Source: a virus
Length of the DNA stretch: 34,996 nt
Virus record (IMG/VR): IMGVR_UViG_3300049595_000805
Coordinates: 1-34,996 of that record
Strand: one strand, 5' to 3'
Below, piece by piece: positions 13,409-21,543 of the stretch; position 1 is the stretch's first letter; each line of letters begins with the position of its first letter. Position numbers and translations under genes: made by a program. Under the pieces are notes generated by a model that saw only the letters and a list, made by a program, of their open reading frames with translations, searched no databases and was not told the origin of the DNA.

Positions 13409-13626
13409 TTCTTCCTCTTTCCAGAACGATCCTCGGCCCAGGCCGAATAAGCGTTCCATAGCCGCGCCGCATCCAGAGCGTTCTGCTTGTCGTCGAACAC
13501 ATCGTCGGCTGTCGGCAACCCGTTGGGAGGCTCGGCACCCCACAGGCGCGGACCAACCGGGTTCTCCATAGACTCCGTCACCACCCGCCACTTGTCTCCA
13601 TGCGGGATCACCTTGACCGAGGTCAT
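13381..13626 (-). CDS. Small protein of unknown function
   Basis: An 81-residue protein whose ATG overlaps the stop of the glycosyltransferase gene (ATGA). The first half has a beta-hairpin look (TSVKVIPHGDKWRVVTES), and the second half is a helix, NALDAARLWNAYSAWAEDRS, followed by a basic tail. The VxxxGxxWxVxxxG-like start followed by a helix resembles small DUF2188-type domains, which is only a loose resemblance. It is probably part of the same operon as the glycosyltransferase. Confidence 0.72.
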   Translation of the reverse strand: MTSVKVIPHGDKWRVVTESMENPVGPRLWGAEPPNGLPTADDVFDDKQNALDAARLWNAYSAWAEDRSGKRKKWSKLKRTA

Positions 13627-14288
13627 CGGATCTCCTCTTCCAGCTTCTTGATGTCAGCCTCAATCTGGCCGCGAAGCTTGGCCATGTCGTTGGATTGTCC
13701 GGCGTAGTGGATCATCTGGGCATCCATATATCGGTTCAGCCCGAAGTGTTCCTCGACGCTGGTCATGCAGTTAAAGGACGGGTCAAGCTCCTGAAGATCC
13801 AGATCGCACAGGTGCGCCATGATGTTCATCCAGGTCTGTTCGGCAAAGTGATTGGGGAACAATCCTATGGGCGGCTGTGCGAAGATTCCGGCAAAGCTTT
13901 TCGTAACCACAAAGACACCCGTGTTGACGTAGAACCTTGGCTCGATCTTGTAACCAAAAGCCTTGGCCAGTGCCGTCATTCCCGGCTTGCGGTCAAGGTA
14001 GGCACCTTCGTCAAAGGCGCAGAACTTCTCTACATCCTTGGAGATGTCAGGGCAGTCCAGCGCGACCAACACATCAGCGTCAAGGAAGGTAACGACATCG
14101 TACCCCTTGGTCGTCATCAGGTGCGGGATGATAAGCTTGCTGTACTGAACCGGATGCGCCAGCGGCTTCTCGATGGAGATAAAGTCCTGCTCGTGCCTAC
14201 GGCAATACTCCTCCATGCGCGGCTTGGTCAGCTTGAGAACCTCAAGCCAATCATCCCCAAAAGCCTGCGTGACTACAACTTTCTTCAT
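13623..14288 (-). CDS. GT-A-fold glycosyltransferase (family 8-like)
   Basis: A 221-residue enzyme with the GT-A layout: an N-terminal VVVTQAFGD strand-loop, a DVVTFLDADVLV segment carrying the metal-binding DxD (D70, D72), a FYVNTGVFVV motif (about 119-128) as in family 8 retaining transferases, and a C-terminal IHYAGQ that would supply a metal-ligand histidine. It is near the lower end of the family's size range. ATG 14288 overlaps the upstream stop and follows GAGGTGGC. It may modify a virion protein, DNA or host surface sugar; the acceptor is unknown. Confidence 0.85.
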   Translation of the reverse strand: MKKVVVTQAFGDDWLEVLKLTKPRMEEYCRRHEQDFISIEKPLAHPVQYSKLIIPHLMTTKGYDVVTFLDADVLVALDCPDISKDVEKFCAFDEGAYLDRKPGMTALAKAFGYKIEPRFYVNTGVFVVTKSFAGIFAQPPIGLFPNHFAEQTWMNIMAHLCDLDLQELDPSFNCMTSVEEHFGLNRYMDAQMIHYAGQSNDMAKLRGQIEADIKKLEEEIR

Positions 14289-14560
14289 GCCACCTCGCAA
14301 AGTTGTTCGTCGGCTTCCTCCATGAGAAGCTGCTCGGCAAATTCCAGCAGTTCCGGCTCGGGGTTGGCGATGTCTGCGTCACCGTGGCAAACCGTGATGC
14401 GAGAGATTGACATATCGTAAGGCACGTCCGCCATGACGTGTTCTCGGTAACCCTGCGGCCCGATGTCAATGCGGTGCGTCTTGTAATCGCAGTCGCCCCA
14501 TGCCGTGACTTCGCGGCCTCCCCAGATGAATGTTACTTTGATATCCTCTATTTTCCTCAT
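14285..14560 (-). CDS. Small protein of unknown function
   Basis: A 91-residue protein from ATG 14560, which overlaps the upstream stop (ATGA); AAGGAAG lies a little further upstream. It has a beta-rich first half (IKVTFIWGGREVTAWGDCDY) and a long acidic helix at the end (PEPELLEFAEQLLMEEADEQ). It is coupled both ways and may interact with a neighbouring enzyme. I do not recognise a family. Confidence 0.72.
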   Translation of the reverse strand: MRKIEDIKVTFIWGGREVTAWGDCDYKTHRIDIGPQGYREHVMADVPYDMSISRITVCHGDADIANPEPELLEFAEQLLMEEADEQLCEVA

Positions 14561-14853
14561 AGTCGTGGTACTTCCTTTTTGATTTGCGCCCAGGCAAACA
14601 AGGCGCGGACCAAAGCCCTTTCGAGGTGATCCGCAGCCGTTTCGCCGTTGTTGTCCGGGCAAGGCGTTGACTTCTGCAACTGCAACATGGCCGTGGACAA
14701 GTGACGCATAGCACGACCTATATGGTAATCATGCACCGGCTTGTCAACATGAAACCATTCTCCGTAGGCGGATTTCTCCGAGCCTTTGCCCATAACGCGC
14801 CACGTTATATCCTCGGCGGCTTTACCAAGTTCTTCTATGGTGGGTGGTGTCAT
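14557..14853 (-). CDS. Helical protein of unknown function
   Basis: A 98-residue protein starting at ATG 14853, overlapping the exonuclease stop as ATGA. It begins MTPPTIEELGKAAEDITWRV and is mostly helical; the segment VHDYHIGRAMRHLSTAMLQL and the C-terminal ERALVRALFAWAQIKKEV could form a helical bundle. Its place directly after the exonuclease suggests an accessory role in recombination, which is inference. Confidence 0.72.
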   Translation of the reverse strand: MTPPTIEELGKAAEDITWRVMGKGSEKSAYGEWFHVDKPVHDYHIGRAMRHLSTAMLQLQKSTPCPDNNGETAADHLERALVRALFAWAQIKKEVPRL

Positions 14854-15668
14854 AGTTTCATCCCCGGCGGGTTGTACTTCTTTGACCACGCCCAGACCTT
14901 GAGCATGGCACTGAAGGCGATTCCGGCTTCGTGCAGTTCCTCCTCGCTCCACTGGTGTATCACCAACGTTTCGGGATCGTTGGCAGCCAAGACCACCGAA
15001 ACACACGCAGCCTGGGGGTTATCCGAGGCTATGCGATAGGCCCAAAGTTGGGCGCAGTCGCTATCGTAGAACGGGTCGTACTTCGGATTTACCTTGCGGT
15101 TCTTAAGGTCGATGATTGCGTCACCAATTCCCTTCAGCTTGACGTAGGCATCGCATCGTCCAGCGTAACCAGCACCAACCAGTGCTTTTTCGCACCAATA
15201 GGTTCTTTCGATATTGTCTTCAGCCCACTCTCTAAACGTCTTGATATACGGCTGGAGTTCCGGGTCTTTGGAACAATCACGTCCAAGTAGGATATGCTCC
15301 ATTTGTTCGTGCATTTTCGTGCCGTGTTCCGCCGCCTTGGTTGTGGATTGCTTCGAGTCTTTGACGACCCGCTTTGCGTACTCTTCGAGTGTTTCACCGT
15401 CCTCCTTCGGAAGCGTTAGCGAGGACATGATGGCCTGCTCGATCTTCCATGCCGTGAGTTGAGGTTTATCCATGATGCCCAGGACGCTTGTGACCGATGG
15501 GAGCAAACCCATCTTGCGCGCGTCCGTAACCGTGGTGTTGCGCTCGTTGCCGTTCTTTCCAATGACAACGTGGGCGGACTCGCCTTCCTGTGTGTACCAA
15601 TGTCCGCTGGACTCGGTTTGAACGAGTTTAGCGGTCGATGGCTCTTTCTGCGTGAGAGTAAGAGCCAT
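14850..15668 (-). CDS. RecB-like PD-(D/E)XK exonuclease
   Basis: A 272-residue nuclease with the complete RecB/Cas4-type motif set: a GTKMHEQME helix with H120 (motif I), GRCDA with D173 (motif II), IIDLKNR with D187-x-K189 (motif III) and Q207xxxY211 in the following helix. No iron-sulfur cysteine cluster is obvious. Such phage enzymes process DNA ends, in line with a partner ssDNA-binding or annealing protein immediately upstream. ATG 15668 was chosen over a longer frame that overlaps the upstream gene. It lacks a clear ribosome site, so coupling to the previous gene (7 bases away) is likely. Confidence 0.92.
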   Translation of the reverse strand: MALTLTQKEPSTAKLVQTESSGHWYTQEGESAHVVIGKNGNERNTTVTDARKMGLLPSVTSVLGIMDKPQLTAWKIEQAIMSSLTLPKEDGETLEEYAKRVVKDSKQSTTKAAEHGTKMHEQMEHILLGRDCSKDPELQPYIKTFREWAEDNIERTYWCEKALVGAGYAGRCDAYVKLKGIGDAIIDLKNRKVNPKYDPFYDSDCAQLWAYRIASDNPQAACVSVVLAANDPETLVIHQWSEEELHEAGIAFSAMLKVWAWSKKYNPPGMKL

Positions 15669-15672
15669 CTGA

Positions 15673-16320
15673 TTAGAACGGCATCGGGTTGCCGTCTGCG
15701 TCAGTGCTGGTGGCAGCTTTAGCCTGCGGTGCCGAAGACGCACCGGACAACTCCTTGCTGGAACGGATCTTCTCCTGCAACCATTCCGGCAGTTCGCCAA
15801 ACTGGCCTCCCTCACCCTGCTCGATCTCGTAGAAGACCTGGCTGTTTTGGGTGGTGGCCGGAGCCTTCATCGACTTGGGCAACTTGGCGATGCCTTGGAT
15901 CGCGCAGTAGTTGCGCCCGGCCTGGCTGGTCTTGTGAACCAGAGTGAGCAAGCAAGCCTTGCCCAAGAGGTTCTTGAGGCTGAAGCTGGCGAGTTCTTTG
16001 CTGGTGAACGCCTGACCGCGCCAAGTTTCAAGGTGCTTCCGCAAGGTCGCACGCTCGCCAAGGCTGCGGGTGAGTTCGATGGAAACGACCATCGGTTTCG
16101 TCACCTTTGTGGTTTTGCCATTCTCAGTCACCTCGCCTTCGATCACCTGTTCAGGCAACTCGAAAGCCAAGCGGAGTTTAGGGGTCCACTTGGTCTCTCC
16201 GTCCCAGGTAACTTCCTGGGTACCGAGATCGACAAGGCTGAATAGAACGCCGACCGTGGCTCCCGCCTCTGGTAGTTGACGTTCCGTATTTTTGGATGTT
16301 TCACTGATGGTTAGGCTCAT
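15673..16320 (-). CDS. Putative ssDNA-binding / recombination accessory protein
   Basis: A 215-residue protein with a beta-rich core (about residues 20-140) and a disordered tail that ends DADGNPMPF, similar to the acidic C-terminal tip of single-strand-binding proteins. Proteins of this length are common directly upstream of phage exonucleases, where they act as ssDNA-binding partners. The OB-fold is not proven by sequence alone, so this is a moderate call. AAAGGTAAAATAAC precedes the ATG. An alternative is a structural or modifier protein of unknown type. Confidence 0.7.
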   Translation of the reverse strand: MSLTISETSKNTERQLPEAGATVGVLFSLVDLGTQEVTWDGETKWTPKLRLAFELPEQVIEGEVTENGKTTKVTKPMVVSIELTRSLGERATLRKHLETWRGQAFTSKELASFSLKNLLGKACLLTLVHKTSQAGRNYCAIQGIAKLPKSMKAPATTQNSQVFYEIEQGEGGQFGELPEWLQEKIRSSKELSGASSAPQAKAATSTDADGNPMPF

Positions 16321-16334
16321 GTTATTTTACCTTT

Positions 16335-16769
16335 CTATATTTGGTTTGGGTTTAGTGGGGTGGAAGGCATTACAAATCCTTGGGCTACGGTCGTGGCCAC
16401 GGGCGCGGTCTGGACGACATCGACCGTGAAATTAGGAGGGGCAATATGACGGGCGATTTCGCAAAGGTCGTCGGCCTCAATGATGGCCAGCCACTTCTTC
16501 TCTCCGTTGCGGCGAAAGAACACCGCCGGGATCTTGCCTTCCGGCGCATCGCCCTTGGCCTGGGCCATCCATTGCTCCGGCTTGATCTGCTGGCAACGCT
16601 TGACCTCGCAATGAAATGGGAAGTTCGCGCAGACCACATCCCCAGAACCGCCCTCTGGATCACCGGCGTATTGTTGGGTGCGCCGTGCTTTCTGCCAACC
16701 CTGCTCTCTTAGGTAGGATGCAAACTCTCGCTCGCCTGCCGCGCCTTTGCGTCTTGAATTGATTGCCAT
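16335..16769 (-). CDS. Holliday-junction-resolvase-like PD-(D/E)XK nuclease
   Basis: A 144-residue nuclease. The arrangement KGAAGEREFASYLREQGW with E13, GSGDV with D44, and FHCEVKRCQ with E55-x-K57 is the active-site layout of Hjc-type resolvases and related phage endonucleases. It would cut branched DNA or recombination intermediates before packaging. The start is ATG 16769; ATG 16778 would add three residues. It is a single domain with a polar C-terminal tail. The gene lies upstream of the ssDNA-binding-like and exonuclease genes. Confidence 0.85.
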   Translation of the reverse strand: MAINSRRKGAAGEREFASYLREQGWQKARRTQQYAGDPEGGSGDVVCANFPFHCEVKRCQQIKPEQWMAQAKGDAPEGKIPAVFFRRNGEKKWLAIIEADDLCEIARHIAPPNFTVDVVQTAPVATTVAQGFVMPSTPLNPNQI

Positions 16770-16799
16770 GCCCCACATTGGAGGCGTGTCAAAATTGAG

Positions 16800-16982
16800 T
16801 CAATACTTTTTTATGTCTTCGTCAAAGCAGGCTAATAACCCCGCACCGGTCATCTTCTTGGCAATCTGCGGGTGCCTGCGTATCCATTCGGCAGCCTTCT
16901 CGATATCATCAGTATCTTTAATGGCATCCTCGAACAGACGCCAAGCCTGTTTGGGGGTCAGAGGTCGTTTATGATTCGCCAT
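16800..16982 (-). CDS. Small helical protein of unknown function
   Basis: A 60-residue protein (MANHKRPLTPKQAWRLFEDA onward) with three probable helices and basic-acidic alternation, which may be a small DNA- or protein-binding bundle. ATG 16982 lies in the end of the upstream nuclease gene; a longer frame starting at 17027 would add 15 residues but overlaps more. The ribosome site is weak (CAGG). Unknown function. Confidence 0.62.
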   Translation of the reverse strand: MANHKRPLTPKQAWRLFEDAIKDTDDIEKAAEWIRRHPQIAKKMTGAGLLACFDEDIKKY

Positions 16983-17338
16983 GAGGAACCTGAATTTGGG
17001 TAAAACTTCTTGGTGGTGGTGCGACATTCGTGCGGCTTTAGAATCCAGAATAAATCCTCATCCATCGCCCAGCAGATAATATAATCAACCTTGGCCTTGG
17101 TGTACATCACCTTTCCCTGATGCCCGGAACTTGTCATAAAACGATAATGAAGTTTGTCGTGTTCCGGCTTGCTGGTGGTCTTGATCTGGATTCGGTGAAA
17201 CTTTCCGTTGCGCTCGGCCACCAGGTCGTAGCTGGAAAAATCCTCCATCGGGGTCAGCACGCTATACCCGTTGCGAAAAAGCGCACCGGCCACACGGGCC
17301 ACGCCTACTGCACCTATTTGTCTGGCGGATAATTTCAT
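16958..17338 (-). CDS. PD-(D/E)XK endonuclease-like protein
   Basis: A 126-residue single-domain protein with an AVGVARVAGALFRNGYSVLT helix-strand start, then SSYDLVAERNGKFHRIQIKT containing D38 and Q51-x-K53. This is the core of the small archaeal/phage-type PD-(D/E)XK endonucleases where E is replaced by Q. It may cleave DNA structure-specifically or act in host DNA breakdown. It is the first gene of the leftward replication set, opposite in direction to the secreted gene at 17376. No ribosome site is visible before its ATG. Confidence 0.82.
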   Translation of the reverse strand: MKLSARQIGAVGVARVAGALFRNGYSVLTPMEDFSSYDLVAERNGKFHRIQIKTTSKPEHDKLHYRFMTSSGHQGKVMYTKAKVDYIICWAMDEDLFWILKPHECRTTTKKFYPNSGSSWRIINDL

Positions 17339-17375
17339 GCTTGACTAGACGGCGCAGATGCTGGAGTTTTTACGC

Positions 17376-17723
17376 ATGAAAGCAATACTATTCCTAATGG
17401 CGGTGCTGGTGGCACCGGTGATGGGTGAGGATTTGGACGAATTCGTGGGAACTACATACCCGTCCGGCAATGCCGTGTTCAGCGGTGGGCGTGGGGTTGC
17501 CATTACACGCAATGGGCTAGTTGTGCAAAATGGTCCTTTATTCATAACTCCGCGTGGCTTGTATGGGTCTTGTGGAAATATGTATTATGGGAATGGAAAG
17601 CTAACCGTGATTGACGGAGACTTTTCTTACAGCAATGATGCAACCTTAAGAACAAGGGTTGGGAACTATTTTGCTGGCAATAATGGGCAGACCTATATTT
17701 ACGAATCAGACGGCTCCGAATAG
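17376..17723 (+). CDS. Secreted protein of unknown function, lone plus-strand gene
   Basis: A 115-residue protein whose N-terminus is a signal peptide (MKAILFLMAVLVAPVMGEDL, with cleavage likely after about residue 17). The mature part is glycine- and asparagine-rich, beta-type (FITPRGLYGSCGNMYYGNGK), with one cysteine. A GGAG site lies nine bases before ATG 17376. It is the only rightward gene in the 5.2-35.0 kb region, sitting between two leftward blocks, with its last 18 bases overlapping the hydrolase gene tail. The layout is that of a moron. It could act in the periplasm, for example on superinfection, but this is inference. Confidence 0.68.
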   Translation: MKAILFLMAVLVAPVMGEDLDEFVGTTYPSGNAVFSGGRGVAITRNGLVVQNGPLFITPRGLYGSCGNMYYGNGKLTVIDGDFSYSNDATLRTRVGNYFAGNNGQTYIYESDGSE

Positions 17724-18446
17724 CGATAGCCGGTTGTTGATCCTATTCTCAAGACCCTGAAGAAATTTCCTTCTTTCCGGGTTTGATCTGGCTCTAGCAT
17801 ACTCATCTTGTAATTGGGCCTGGCTTGCTGCTTTCATCAGGGCCTTTGGGTCAACACCCTGTATTGCTTGCAATGTTTGAGGTCCAAGCCTTCCATCTAT
17901 TGATACTTTTTGTCCAAGACTGTTAAGACCCTGTTGGATGTATTTGGTTGCACCACCGGCACCACGGTTGAATGCAAGGTCTTGGGCGAATGGTCGAATC
18001 TGTTCAGGCAATTGATTTACAAATGGAGATGTGTATTGCCTAATATATTCGGCAGCCGCCTTTTCGCGTTGCTCTGCCGGTAGTGAAGATATTTTTTTAA
18101 ATGCCTGGGGATGATATCGGTCATTGATACCAGCCACTTCGTAGTTTCCGCCAAGATCACCGCTGGGCAAGGCGTAAATTGACAGATTTCCGCGCTTATC
18201 CCTTCTGGCCTCCCAATCAACTGTCTGCATCGCCGCTGAAACAAGCGGGTCTTCCGCAGGCTTCTGAGGCTCGTCGGAAATAATTTCATAACCAACGCTT
18301 GGCATCTCGTATCCTTGTTCGGGCTGGACCGGAGTCTCTGTCTTGATCGGCGCAACTTGCTGCAATCCGGCCTGCCCTTGCGTGGGGCGAGCGGCTGGTT
18401 CTACCTTCTTAAACATTTCCGCCATCTTCTTTTCGTATCTTTGCAT
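17706..18446 (-). CDS. Virion-associated peptidoglycan hydrolase
   Basis: A 246-residue protein. The start at ATG 18446 follows GGAGAAATAAA that spans the upstream stop. The N-terminal part is a linker carrying two GYE repeats (GYEMPSVGYEII) like those of the next protein. A muralytic-type domain covers about residues 75-240: DWEARRDKRGNLSIYALPSG, GGNYEVAGINDRYHP, then AFNRGAGGATKYIQQGLNSL and IDGRLGPQTLQAI, which resembles the peptidoglycan-binding repeat end of GH108/lysozyme-like virion proteins. The E in WEARRD is the likely catalytic residue. It would open the cell wall at DNA ejection; it may also serve at lysis, as no other endolysin is in the window. Confidence 0.8.
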   Translation of the reverse strand: MQRYEKKMAEMFKKVEPAARPTQGQAGLQQVAPIKTETPVQPEQGYEMPSVGYEIISDEPQKPAEDPLVSAAMQTVDWEARRDKRGNLSIYALPSGDLGGNYEVAGINDRYHPQAFKKISSLPAEQREKAAAEYIRQYTSPFVNQLPEQIRPFAQDLAFNRGAGGATKYIQQGLNSLGQKVSIDGRLGPQTLQAIQGVDPKALMKAASQAQLQDEYARARSNPERRKFLQGLENRINNRLSLFGAV

Positions 18447-18447
18447 T

Positions 18448-21400
18448 TTATTTCTCCATTGGAACAAGATCTTCTCTATTTAATTTTATGAATTGTTTTC
18501 TTCCGTCCTCAAGTCCTTTTTCATAACTGCTCTTTAGTCTTTTAATCTGAAACTCTGGCTCTGCCACTATGAAGGTTGGGCTTTCAACATCCCTGTCCAC
18601 AAGAGCTTTCCTTCTTCGACCAACTTCTTCTTGAAAATTGGCATATTGTTCTTCTGTAAGCCTATAAGTCGTACCCTTAATTGTGATGTTTCTACCAGGA
18701 ACTGATGGCAATACGTCAGGATTTTTTGTGTCTTTCCATAGTTTATAAAGAAACAAGTTTGATTCATCCGACTTAACCGATCTGCTTCTTGTTACATCAA
18801 AGAAATTATAGAAAAACGGATTTTCACCCTCCGGTGTCTGCTTTACAGGCTCGCCCCACATATTTCTTGTTAGTGGTAGTTTTTCCAGATTAAGTGCATT
18901 GGCGGCAAATTCAGGCATTTTTGATTTTAATACATTCTGGAATCCTTGAAGTTTGTCATCTGACTTTATGTCAACCATATACTCTCTTGTTGCACGATTG
19001 ATTGCCTGCAATGTGCCAGGAAATGCTACTGAAGAAACCGATCCATATAGCGACTGAAGATATCCATCATACTGCTCTCTGTTGATTGCGTTGAGCAGCG
19101 TGTTTGTGCTTTTAAGAAATGTTTGGTTTAATGTGTAGCTTGCAACGTTTGGTATGCCAAGAAATGCCACATTGGCAGCGTCCTCAATGATTCCAGAACT
19201 TCCCTCTTTTGAAAGAACGTTTGCATACACATTAAAAACAGTTCCAAGATATCCAAAATTTTCAAAACTTTTTATTTCATCACCAGGTTGTATGGACGGA
19301 TCTTCACCGCGTAAAAGTCTTTCTAGGCCAGATTTGTTTAATGTATTTGGAGGCTGAACTTCATACTCTATACCTCGCTGTTTTTCGCTTTTACCAGCAG
19401 ATCCAGTAATAAGGCCAGCCCTATAAAGTGCAGATGCGGCCATGCCCATTACCGAGCCAACAATACCCCTGGCAGCCATATCCAATGCCTGCCTTCGGTC
19501 TCCTTTATTTGCGTAGTATATAGACTTTACGAAAGCAATCGGAGGAACTGCGATATCCACAACATCGCTAACCACGTTAACCGGAGTTTTAATGTATGGA
19601 ATATTTGACCTTAAAAGTAGTGGGCCAACCGCAGGTATGCTTGCAATAACATCGGCCACTCTTTGAATTGCGCTTGTAAGCTTTGTGTTTTGCTGAAAGG
19701 TTGCCCTGGCTGCCTCATTCTCAATCGCGCTCAATTCAGATTTTTTTGGAAACCTTGCTGCTGCCAATGCCTCTTCCCTGCTGGCTCCTTTTATCAATGC
19801 CCTTTCCGCAACTAGCCTTGCCTCTGCCGCCCTTCTAAATGGCAAATCTCCGACAGCAAGACCCCTGCCCATAGGCTCCGTATACGAACCGATCACGCCC
19901 TCAGCAAACTTTCTGATTCTGTCTGCGACCGCAACCTTTCCTTTTTCATTTACAACAAGGTCTTTTCCTGTTATGGCTTGTGCAAGGGATCTAAATACAT
20001 CTGTACCCTTTACACCCTCACCGGCAAGCGCAGCTTTTTCAGGTATGCCTGTCTTAAAAAATGTTCTTCCAGCTTCCTTAAATCCAGATATTGCGCCACC
20101 AATTGCAGCCTGTGCGGTTGTTGGCGACTGTGCAATTGTCTTTGGTTGTTTTGATAAAAATGAAATAACTGAATCACCCACATTCGCAATCGCCCTTACA
20201 CCTGTTTGGGCAACTGCCCTATTTACGTTAAAGAATATATTCTTTGTTAAAGATAGTGGTGTCAGCAATGTAAGCTGAATGGCCTGCGGAAAAGTTTCCG
20301 TTAAAAATCTTTTTGGTATTACATTTCTTGAGTATCGCTGAAGCTCTACCGCATCGCGCTGTGCATTTTTTTGCGCTTCTTCTGCAAGCCTTGCTGAATC
20401 GTCTGTTAGGGTATTTCTATAATTGTTTATTGCGGTTTTAAGAGCATCTTTTGATTGTTTGCTTTTTGTAAACAAATCGGTCAGTCGTTGCTCAACTTGT
20501 GCTGGAATTTTTCTGCCAACTGATTCAGCCTGTTGCTTTATTGTTGAAACATATCCAGCCGGAGTATTTATGTATTCCTGTATATTTCTTAAGCCAAGTC
20601 CAAATTGCGAGTTCATTTTAACAAACTCGTTTAAATTCGCAGCCGCACTTGCGGGATCATTGTCAATGTTCCTTGCGTACAGCAATGCTCTTGCTCCCTG
20701 TGATTCAATCGGGTCTGTGCTTTCTCTGGCAACTCTTGACAATTCATCTGTTGGAAGATCCTCAAGCTCTGCACGCTTTGCCGCGACTCCGTAAATTTTC
20801 CTTACCGTATCCGGCTGGGTTGCAATCTCGGCCTTAACGGCAGTTGGAACTTTCTCTGATTTAAGCTCACGAAGCGCAGTTTTGGCTATTGCATAACCCT
20901 TGGGAGGCTCTGGCATTTTAAATTCAGGTGCCTTAACTCCACTTTCGAATCCTGCCTCACCAACTGTTCCAGGCCTAATTGGCTGACCAGCGGCAGCCTC
21001 TTCCGCCGCTCGCGCAACAGGCGCAATCTGCGGTTTAAAAGCTTGCTGGAATCTATCAATAGCAAGCGTAGGTCTTGCTGCACCGGCACCAATTGCAATT
21101 GGTGTCGCAATTTCAAGCGAAGTTGTGGCTATTGGGTATCTGGATTTATCGGCCTCGCGAAGCCTTTGGTAATCCTCATATCCCTGCTCTCCGGCCAAAA
21201 GCCTAGCCAAACCTTGCTGGCCTGTTTCGCCTATTTTATATCCAAGCGTACCGCCAGCCAATGCACCAGCAGCTATACCAACAGGGCCGCCTGGCGCACC
21301 AGCAGCAGCACCCAAAAGAGTTCCAGCTACGGCAGAGGCTCCAGGAATAACCTGCTCTCCAACCGATCTTAACGATGCTCCGATAAGAGATGGATTTACC

Positions 21401-21540
21401 GGCTCGGTTGGCTCTGCCTGAACGGATGGTTTCTCGGCTTGCTTGGGAGTCGTAATTTCCTCAACAACCTCGTATCCGGCCTGCTCTTCTGGCAGGACTT
21501 CGTATCCGGGCTTTTCGTCCTCTAGGACTTCGTAGCCCAT
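18448..21540 (-). CDS. Large internal virion (DNA ejection) protein
   Basis: A 1030-residue protein that starts with tandem GYEVLEDE / GYEVLPEE / GYEVVEE units, then a glycine-alanine-rich hydrophobic region (about 63-130: GTLLGAAAGAPGGPVGIAAG and GALAGGTLGYKIGET) that could insert in membrane, and long helical stretches. The size, gene order and context fit the large ejected protein of podoviruses (as in the T7 gp16 position), though no transglycosylase motif is seen; that activity may be in the next gene. It ends in the ribosome site of the hydrolase gene. Base composition is visibly AT-richer than in the replication genes. Function inferred from context. Confidence 0.75.
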   Translation of the reverse strand: MGYEVLEDEKPGYEVLPEEQAGYEVVEEITTPKQAEKPSVQAEPTEPVNPSLIGASLRSVGEQVIPGASAVAGTLLGAAAGAPGGPVGIAAGALAGGTLGYKIGETGQQGLARLLAGEQGYEDYQRLREADKSRYPIATTSLEIATPIAIGAGAARPTLAIDRFQQAFKPQIAPVARAAEEAAAGQPIRPGTVGEAGFESGVKAPEFKMPEPPKGYAIAKTALRELKSEKVPTAVKAEIATQPDTVRKIYGVAAKRAELEDLPTDELSRVARESTDPIESQGARALLYARNIDNDPASAAANLNEFVKMNSQFGLGLRNIQEYINTPAGYVSTIKQQAESVGRKIPAQVEQRLTDLFTKSKQSKDALKTAINNYRNTLTDDSARLAEEAQKNAQRDAVELQRYSRNVIPKRFLTETFPQAIQLTLLTPLSLTKNIFFNVNRAVAQTGVRAIANVGDSVISFLSKQPKTIAQSPTTAQAAIGGAISGFKEAGRTFFKTGIPEKAALAGEGVKGTDVFRSLAQAITGKDLVVNEKGKVAVADRIRKFAEGVIGSYTEPMGRGLAVGDLPFRRAAEARLVAERALIKGASREEALAAARFPKKSELSAIENEAARATFQQNTKLTSAIQRVADVIASIPAVGPLLLRSNIPYIKTPVNVVSDVVDIAVPPIAFVKSIYYANKGDRRQALDMAARGIVGSVMGMAASALYRAGLITGSAGKSEKQRGIEYEVQPPNTLNKSGLERLLRGEDPSIQPGDEIKSFENFGYLGTVFNVYANVLSKEGSSGIIEDAANVAFLGIPNVASYTLNQTFLKSTNTLLNAINREQYDGYLQSLYGSVSSVAFPGTLQAINRATREYMVDIKSDDKLQGFQNVLKSKMPEFAANALNLEKLPLTRNMWGEPVKQTPEGENPFFYNFFDVTRSRSVKSDESNLFLYKLWKDTKNPDVLPSVPGRNITIKGTTYRLTEEQYANFQEEVGRRRKALVDRDVESPTFIVAEPEFQIKRLKSSYEKGLEDGRKQFIKLNREDLVPMEK

Positions 21541-21543
21541 AAA

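Noticed and set aside
13409-13663. N-terminal extension of the gene ending at 13079
   Set aside because: The extension runs through the coupled gene at 13381-13626 in another frame and has no ribosome site; ATG 13408 has one.
16776-16800. TTGACT box as a promoter for the resolvase-like gene
   Set aside because: No acceptable -10 box at 16-18 bases; it falls at the end of an upstream gene in the same operon.
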